From the NCBI GenBank assembly GCA_033725935.1, contig MU867071.1, forward strand, positions 424,392 through 488,391: a stretch of 64,000 bases of DNA, read 5' to 3'. The stretch is from Cladorrhinum sp. PSN259. Its lineage: Eukaryota > Ascomycota > Sordariomycetes > Sordariales > Podosporaceae. The notes beneath the pieces were generated by a model. It had not been told where the DNA came from, ran no database searches, and saw only the letters and a program-made list of their open reading frames with translations. This document shows positions 57,861 to 64,000 of this stretch, in pieces; the stretch's first letter is position 1, and each line of letters opens with the position of its first letter. Made by a program: the position numbers and the translations under genes.

Positions 57861-58187
57861 GATGGGTGTTTTGGGTATCGTGATATCTTCCAAAACAGCG
57901 TGTTAGTTATCGGAGGATAGCGATAGCCCAAAAATATGAAATCCGTTGCATAAGGGGCTCAATTCCCTTCCAATTTCGATTAGTTATTCGATCATGGACG
58001 CCATCTGTCAGCAGCTCGGCCGGTGTTGTTGGATGCCGCCAAATCCCCAAGGATTGGCCACTGCACAGGACCCTTCGCGGTAGGTGACTGGCCAAGCCCA
58101 ATTTAACATGGGTTACCTTAAGAGGCAAGCTAAAGATTAGTGGTCAAAGCGTCGCGCGCGGGGACGGGAACTCTGTGATCTGATTGA

Positions 58188-58269
58188 TAAAAGAAAAAAG
58201 AAAAAAGAAAAAAGAAAAAAGAAAAAAGAAAAAAGAAAAAAGAAAAAAGAAAAAGAAAAGAAAAAAAGG
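58188..58269. repeat. (AAAAAAG)n microsatellite
   Basis: About eight tandem copies of the 7-base unit GAAAAAA followed by imperfect copies with shorter A runs. Purine-only on the plus strand. Confidence 0.9.
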
Positions 58270-59160
58270 AATGACATCATTCTTCCTTTCCCCAATTCAC
58301 GTACGCCTTTTCGAATCAGTATTATATCTTCCATAGTGCAGTTTAAAAAGTTGATACTTACACAACTAGAAACAGTTCAACCTCCTCTTCAAAATATTCG
58401 CTCTTTTTTGCCATTTTAACATTATCATAAAAAGAAAAGAAGAATTGATTTGCGCACTGCTGCATGTAGCAGCTCTCGTTATTGAAGTGACTAGATTCGC
58501 CGGATAATGAGAACAATTTACTGTCATACATAAAAAAAAAATTGGTAAATTCTATTAAAGGGGAAAAAAAGTTGAGAGAAGCAAGGAGACTTAGTATTCT
58601 TAGACTACCAAGATCTGCTCATCCCTTTTCTATATCTTATGTTGAAGACTTGGAGGGTTATGATTCCAAGGGTTGGGTTTTTTGACAGTCAGTCGTTGGC
58701 AATCCTTTGTTTCACCATCGAGCGGTTGCAACAAGAGAAGTGTATTTATCACTTCTTTTATATCTTAGAGATGGGGTTCCTGCAGTATCTCTAGGAGATT
58801 CTCTAATCTAATCGAACACTCAAATTAAACAACAACCTCAGCAAAGAAACTTACGCGCGCAATCCTTCATCCTTTACACAACATGTATCACTCAAGGTAT
58901 ACCTAAATCTCACAAGTAAAATTCTGACCTTGATTTTCTTTTAAGGCTAAACACCAACCTCTAATAGTCTTGTTTAAATGGAAGCGTATCGACAATAACA
59001 GGAAAAAAATAAAAGCCCGGCCAATTATGCGGTCACAATCCTAATCCACCTTGTGCAATGCATGCCACATGACTGTCACATGACTACATACCCTCAATTG
59101 AACTATTTCCCACGGCTCGGACCTGGTCGTGCGCGCGCGCGCCACTAACGACGCCCATAA

Positions 59161-59436
59161 CCAAGATCTGGTTGAAGGATTAGCTTTTAGAGAACGGGTG
59201 AAGGATGATAAGCTCAATTCTGAGGACAAGCAGTCATCGAATGCTTATCTTCAGAAGATGGACGATCCTGATTTGAATTTTCTAGCCTCCTCAATCACCT
59301 TCTCAAAAAACAAACCTCAAACTCAAATCAGGATCGTCCATCTTTTGAAGACAAGCATTCAATAACTGTTTGTCATCAGAATTGGGCTCATGATCCTTCG
59401 TTCTTCCAAAGCCAATCCCCCAAGCAGATCTTCGGG
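59161..59436. repeat. Internal inverted repeat (hairpin) in the TIR element
   Basis: Arms of about 115 bases, 59161-59276 and 59323-59436, around a 46-base loop. The inner 37 bases of each arm (59240-59276 and 59323-59359) differ at only two positions, both transitions. The outer parts diverge more, again mostly by transitions. If transcribed, the RNA would fold into a long hairpin. Confidence 0.8.
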
Positions 59437-59860
59437 TACTTCCCAAGCAATCCAAGGAAAAGCCAAAATATATGCCAAGCTCTTATCATTTAGATCTTCT
59501 TGGATTTGAGCAATATCTTGAATATATTGGCCAAATGATGACGTGGTATTTTGGAAGCCCTAGAGTGGTGTTTGCCCCCATGGCCATGGTTGTGCTGCTT
59601 GTGAGGCATCTCCGCCCCTTAAGGCAGGATATAATCAGCTTAATGAAGATGTCGGAATCGGGCTGTGCCTTACATTAATAGGGAGAGTTGTCGAGTCTTG
59701 GATCGATCGATTAGTTGGTTCAGACTGTAAGGCAGCGTTCTGTTAGCTGGCACGGAGATAAGCCCTCTCACAAATACAGAAGCAGGACTTACGGGTATAA
59801 GCCTATAGTAACTTGCTTGGCCGGAGGCTGTGTTATGGAAGGTAAGACTCTCTGAAGAAT

Positions 59861-59905
59861 ATGGATGAGAAGAAGATGGATGGGAAGAAGATGGATGGAA
59901 AGAAT
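59861..59905 (+). repeat. Three tandem 15-base units
   Basis: Unit ATGGATGAGAAGAAG repeated three times with small changes, inside the TIR element. Confidence 0.75.
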
Positions 59906-60159
59906 TTAAAGTGGAAGTCTGGAAGAAGGTTTGCCTAGTGTGGTTTTGGCTGTATACGGCCAGGGCAAATGCCCTAGCAGCTGGCCTTATCACCACATCT
60001 GGCAACCGTTGAAGGCATCCAGAGATCTTGGTTGTGGGCGTCGTTAGTGGCACGCGCGCCCCGAGTCGTGGCAGATGGCAATTGAGCCATGTAATGTGAT
60101 AATCATGTGCCATATACTGCATTCAGTGGATTTGGATTGTGACTGCACAATTGGTCGGG

Positions 60160-60305
60160 CTTTGGTTTTTTTTTTTTTTTTTTTTTTTTGTTTGTTGGGG
60201 GGGGGGGGGGGGGGGGGGGGGGTATACCCCAAGGCCGGTTATAAATAATTTTTATAGGTCCTTTTCAAAAAAAAATTGNNNNNNNNNNCCCCCGCCGCCC
60301 GCGCG

Positions 60306-60353
<48 letters not shown>

Positions 60354-60360
60354 GTTATCC
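60160..60360. other. Homopolymers around a 10-N assembly gap
   Basis: A run of more than 20 T (from about 60166), then about 24 G (60198-60221), then 57 ordinary bases, 10 N (60279-60288), a few mixed bases and a C run of nearly 50 (to about 60350). The bases on each side of the gap resemble each other in the same orientation. This is a scaffold join with unreliable sequence. Confidence 0.85.
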
Positions 60361-60742
60361 CCAATAGCGCTTTACATTAAATGAGAATAGGACCTTTCCT
60401 ATACACAATTGAATTTGTTGCCCTTCCTAGAGAGGGCATCCCTGCAGTCCAATTAGTATGAACGAGAGAAAAGGTACAGTTCTCGATTCCAGTGACTGGT
60501 TACAACAGAAGTTGGAGGGTACTTTGAGCACGGAAGATGGTGCGCATTTCATGATGCAACTCTTATAGATAGGTGGTATATAAGATTTATGGACTTGGCG
60601 ATACTAGATGAATTCATTCAAGCTAAGAAACAGTCATCTGTATTCTCTGAGAAAATCTTCGGTGTTTAGTTGTGATGAATGGGTTTAGCTAGCGGCGTTT
60701 GTGATGACCAGCGTGATGATGCGCCTTCTTCTGATGTGCTTT

Positions 60743-62152
60743 CTATGCAATCAGAGGATCCTCCTGTTTTCGCAGAAGCGCCAAGATAGCCTGGGCCGGC
60801 GAATTACCACCACCACTCTCAAACTCCGTGACGACTCCCGCAATATACTTATCCTGGGTATTATCAAACAACAGCCGGAATGACTCTGCTGTGTTCCTCT
60901 CAGGGTCAATCTCGTTGTAGGTAAGGGCATCAACTGATACGCGCTCCCGATCGAAGTTAATGGTCTCACAGAGCACCATAACTTTCACTCCAGCATTCTG
61001 CGCTGTCATCGCGACATCAGCCGTACCTGATGCGGCATTGAGCGACCCATTCGCGAATATGGCCTCGCCCCCGACAAATACGTTGGAGGCCGCTGCGACT
61101 TTGGGCCGTAAGCCACCCAGATTTGGAGAGTAGAGAACGGGGATTCCTGCCTCCCGGAGAATCTTTGCAAGCTCCTCTCCACTACCCTCGAACGGGTCAT
61201 CAATGATGGTAACATTGAACGACTTGCCACTTTCCTTGGCTTTCAGGAACGTCTTCTCGACCAAACGATGCCGGCCGTATGTGACAATCGTGGCCCCCTC
61301 ATTAATCAACTCTGCGGCGCTCCTGGCAATGACGAACTCAGCTAGCTTGATCCGCTCATTGATGAGAATGCCGATCCATTCCAAAAGCTCATCCTTCGCC
61401 TCGTCTTCAGGTGCGTTGATGTCGATGTGGTTAATCTTGGCCTTGAGAAGCCTGATGGCATTACCCATGGCGAAACACATAGGTCTGCATTCTGTAAGGT
61501 ATTCGATCTGGGGGTTAAGGACGTGTGGGATAAGATGGCGAGATAACGAGTTCCCCTTAGGTGTCTCGTATTCCTCAATAACCTAGAACCAATCTGTAAG
61601 TAACCACCTACATACGACATATTAGTGCTCACTAACCTTCGCAAAAGCTAGCAACGTAGCCTCGAGCCGAGCAATGCTGTCTTTGATGGCGAATGTAGCC
61701 ATTTGCTGGCCAGCAGCGAGAACGGCAGGATGTACGTCTTTGTGGGCCTGTGACAGCGGGATTCTCTTCGCCATTGGCACATGGCTGAAAAAACCTGGGA
61801 TGGTACTCCGGGGGTCCTTCTCAATTACTGGCCTGGGTCCGGTCACTGATGGTCTTGGTCCTTTATTCTGACCCTGCTGTGTATCTGGCTTCCCCTTCCC
61901 CTTCGCTCCCTTGGCGTCAGGCCCAGATTTCTCAGGAGGTGGTACTGTAGCCGCTGCTGTCCTGGCATCCTTGACTTGAGCACGTCTCGCTGCCTTTTCC
62001 GCCTTTGCCTTTGCCTTGAGTTGTGCTGGTGTGAGCTTGAGTTGATCACCTGCGGCAGCAGGAGCCTGGGCTTTTGCATTCGCGGGGGCAGCAGCAGCTG
62101 TGGTGGTGGTTGCTGGTGCCCCAGCGGGAGCACCGTTTGCTTCGGCGGCCAT
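60743..62152 (-). CDS. gcd2: Translation initiation factor eIF2B subunit delta
   Basis: Two exons: 62152-61637 and 61582-60743, giving 451 aa. The delta subunit belongs to the regulatory alpha-beta-delta core of eIF2B that senses phosphorylated eIF2. The N-terminal 130 residues are Ala, Lys and Pro-rich and disordered. After STIPGFFSHVPMAKR begins the conserved IF-2B fold: HPAVLAAGQQMATF, CRPMCFAMGNAIRLLK, then the Rossmann-like part with TYGRHRLVEKTFLKA, GIPVLYSPNLGGL, FVGGEAIFANGSLNAASGTA, and LTYNEIDPE. The first intron ends cleanly (AAG then VIEEYETPKGNSLSRHL). Somewhat shorter than yeast Gcd2 because the disordered N-terminus is short. Confidence 0.92.
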
Positions 62153-63311
62153 GTTGGCGTTGCGACTTGGTTATATCGACCTCTGTGCAAGTAATTTTGA
62201 ACGGCGGGTGATGCAGAGGGTTGCGCTGATCAATGCGCACGGCGATGGTTTGCAGATCGCTTTTGTGTTGTACAGGTAGAACAACCTGGGCCGTAGATTA
62301 AGTGTGTCAATTTGCCTACAATCGTGGTTTGGGGCAGGTATCAAAGTATTCAAGGCGACAATTTGTGTTCGTTGAGAATTGAGTCACACTGGAGACCACT
62401 GCTCGCTGCAAAAGATGGCCGCAGAAGCAGCTTTGCAGCAAGAACACCCCGCGCCGGCCCCGCGCCCCGCGCCCCGCATTGTGTAGGACCCCTCCAATCA
62501 GCAGCTTGAACCCCTGCCTGTTGTTCGCGGCTCGAAGCTTATTTTCTTTGGGACGGCAATGCCGCAACCAGTTTCGGACATAAATTGAAGTTGGAAGAAC
62601 AATAGAATAGAACAGAAGCATTCGCGTGTGTCTTTATATAGGATTGGGCCTGTTTATGTGGGTAATATTACATATATATCTATAGAGAGGTGGGTATACA
62701 AGATTGGGTATCTTTTGTTTCCGAAGTCTAAGCAACCCATCATAGCCCTTATCTATCAAATAATGAAAGGGAGGGGAAAAAAATGAAAGGGAGAGGAAAA
62801 AAATGAAAGGGAGGGGAAAAAAAAAAAGGGGGGGGGGGGGGAAAAGGAAAATAAGAGAGAGTTAAAGTGTGTCCAGGTTTTTCGGACAGTATGTGAGCTT
62901 TTTTCTTGCCCTTTCCTGGCAAAGACCATCCCACATGACATTTCTAACACTCCAAACATACGGGATGCATTTTGCGCTTCCAATCTAACATGACCGGGTC
63001 CAGACAAGCCAATGCCACACAACTAGCTGTCCCAATAACAAGAAAACCAAAGACCTCCCTCCCTTTTTTGAGTATCCAAACGCCCGACAATCCCATAAAA
63101 ACAGCAACCATTAAGGACATTAGCGATGTCGAGTCGCTTTGAGAAACTCCGGATGAAATGAACAGTTATGCGTGCCACGCTCCAGTTACGACAAAAGAAA
63201 GCTGAAACAAAAGAAAAGGAGAAGAGAAAGTGGTATAAAGTGGTGAATCGCCTCGCAAAATCCAAACTTTCTTCCACACGTACACACACACCAAATCTTT
63301 TACGCCGGGTA
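62153..63311. other. 1.2 kb intergenic region with a purine-rich minisatellite
   Basis: Between the eIF2B delta start and the stop of the last gene, both minus strand. It holds the eIF2B delta promoter and a short repeat, listed separately. No gene seen. Confidence 0.55.
62762..62841 (+). repeat. 20-base purine minisatellite and G run
   Basis: Three tandem copies of AATGAAAGGGAGGGGAAAAA (62762-62821), the second with one change, followed by an A run and a G run of about 14. Confidence 0.85.
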
Positions 63312-64000
63312 TTAATTGGCCTCGTATGCTGGGGGAGGAGAGTCATCTCTCTCCGCCCAGAATGCGGGGTTCCGGTTCTTCTCGTCGTAAACACGACGAG
63401 CAATCTCTCCGGCCATCTTCATGATCCAAGCTTGCTCAAGAATGACCGAAGATGTATCGGACTGAGGCATTGATCGCCTCCATTCTGACTTGGAATCGGC
63501 GGGAACCGGTTGTTTTTTAGTAGATGCCTGCGATCTGATAGGCGGACTGTTGATCTCAATCGAAGGGATAGGTGTCACATCAGAGCCCTTCACTTGTTCA
63601 GGTCTGATGGAAGGTCTCCGTTGCTCTTGTGAGACATCTGATGGCCCGCTGAACCGCACCTTGTTACCATTGGAGCTTGATGCCAATGATTCTTCTTCTG
63701 GCTGCTCCAAAATGGGCTCGGACATGGGTGCCATGGAGTTGGCCTCGGATGCCGCATCACCAATCTCACTGCTGCTGGGTTCGCTTGCTGGCTTGCGGAG
63801 GTTGACAACACGAGTCTTCTTCTTGCGTCCAGCCTTGGCGTGTCGTCCAGAGCCAAGTGAGAGACCAGCTGTGGTCGCTGAATTCATGCTAACCAAGGAA
63901 GGTCTTGATGGCAAGTGGCTTTGATCTTGGCTTGCGGTGTCCGAGAATGTGTATGTATGCGCGCTGCCGTTGCTATATGAAGCGGACCTCTTGAGGCTCG
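63312..64000 (-). CDS. 3' part of an unidentified gene, cut by the window end
   Basis: An open frame from the right window edge to the stop at 63312, about 229 residues visible; the start lies beyond the window. The visible part is mostly disordered and Ser/Pro-rich, with a basic patch GRHAKAGRKKKTRVVNLRKP near its start. The last 60 residues look ordered: a helix AWIMKMAGEIARRVYDEK, then NPAFWAERDD, and the protein ends SPPPAYEAN. The PPAY is a PY motif that could bind WW domains of Nedd4/Rsp5-type ubiquitin ligases; that is inference. Family not recognised. Confidence 0.6.
   Translation of the reverse strand, partial: SLKRSASYSNGSAHTYTFSDTASQDQSHLPSRPSLVSMNSATTAGLSLGSGRHAKAGRKKKTRVVNLRKPASEPSSSEIGDAASEANSMAPMSEPILEQPEEESLASSSNGNKVRFSGPSDVSQEQRRPSIRPEQVKGSDVTPIPSIEINSPPIRSQASTKKQPVPADSKSEWRRSMPQSDTSSVILEQAWIMKMAGEIARRVYDEKNRNPAFWAERDDSPPPAYEAN

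Larger units (their letters stand above)
59003..60180. mobile_element. TIR element, probably non-autonomous DNA transposon relic
   Basis: The sequence at about 59003-59169 is matched in reverse complement at about 60023-60180. The outer ends read AAAGCCCG(G/A)CCAATT and so on; 34 outer bases differ at 4 sites, 3 of them transitions. The inner ends (GCCACTAACGACGCCCA then ACCAAGATCT) differ at a single site. Between them the match is looser, with gaps. No transposase frame is present, so the copy is non-autonomous or decayed. The right end runs into a poly-T tract and then low-quality sequence, so no target-site duplication can be judged. The class is unknown. Confidence 0.7.
57861..60742. other. 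2.9 kb gene-free, repeat-rich island
   Basis: Between the Gpi8 start and the eIF2B delta stop. It holds the Gpi8 promoter (to about 58140), an A6G microsatellite, an AT-rich stretch (58300-59000), a TIR element (59.0-60.2 kb), homopolymers and an assembly gap. No coding frame has support. Confidence 0.65.

Noticed and set aside
60139..60384. Frame across the poly-T, poly-G, N and poly-C block
   Set aside because: Runs of F, G, X and P come from homopolymers and the gap, not from a gene.
1..64000. tRNA genes, rRNA genes, CRISPR arrays, intact transposase or reverse transcriptase frames
   Set aside because: Read for B-box-like GGTTCGAATCC motifs, spaced direct repeats and transposase motifs on both strands; none convincing. 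A covariance-model scan would be decisive for tRNAs.

Overview
The window is nuclear DNA of a filamentous ascomycete (Pezizomycotina). The evidence is many short introns (about 50-110 nt) with GT...AG ends and CTRAC-type branch sites, roughly balanced base composition, dense genes on both strands, and fungal-specific families such as Mdm10 (ERMES), Tep1 and Bud27. I cannot fix the genus; Sordariomycetes or Leotiomycetes would fit. I support 23 protein genes with reasonable confidence, plus one weak small ORF. No tRNA, rRNA or CRISPR array was recognised.

Layout. 0-17 kb: Bud27/URI prefoldin-like protein (-), enolase (+), an ataxin-10/Ctr86-like protein (+), branchpoint-bridging protein BBP/SF1 (-), PRPP synthetase (-), PTEN-like phosphatase Tep1 (-). 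17-33 kb: Sda1 (+), TFIIIC subunit Tfc1 (+), Mdm10 (-), eIF2B gamma (+), TAF5 (-), Prp31 (+). 33-41 kb: DEAD-box helicase Has1 (-), then an accessory-looking stretch with a cysteine-rich secreted protein (+) and a cytochrome P450 carrying a one-base frameshift (-). 41-55 kb: TAF3 (-) divergent from TAF7 (+), histidyl-tRNA synthetase (+), Noc1/Mak21 (-), Nog2 (-). 55-64 kb: a small acidic orphan ORF (+), GPI transamidase Gpi8 (-), a 2.9 kb gene-free island, eIF2B delta (-), and the 3' part of an unidentified gene (-) running off the right end. The island holds a microsatellite, a roughly 1.2 kb terminal-inverted-repeat element with an internal hairpin, homopolymer runs and a 10-N assembly gap.

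Most genes belong to the gene-expression machinery. Transcription: TAF3, TAF5, TAF7, Tfc1. Splicing: BBP, Prp31. Ribosome assembly: Sda1, Has1, Noc1, Nog2. Translation: two eIF2B subunits, HisRS, and Bud27 as an assembly chaperone. Metabolic and membrane genes (enolase, PRPP synthetase, Mdm10, Gpi8, Tep1) lie between them. Only the 35-41 kb and 58-60.7 kb stretches look accessory.

The most notable observations are extreme microexons (7 and 24 nt in PRPP synthetase; 11, 12, 13, 23 and 29 nt in HisRS, cutting through catalytic motif 2; a 10-nt first coding exon in Nog2), the nested inverted-repeat element at 59.0-60.2 kb, and the single frameshift in the P450. Exon boundaries were built by hand from splice signals, reading-frame continuity and family resemblance.
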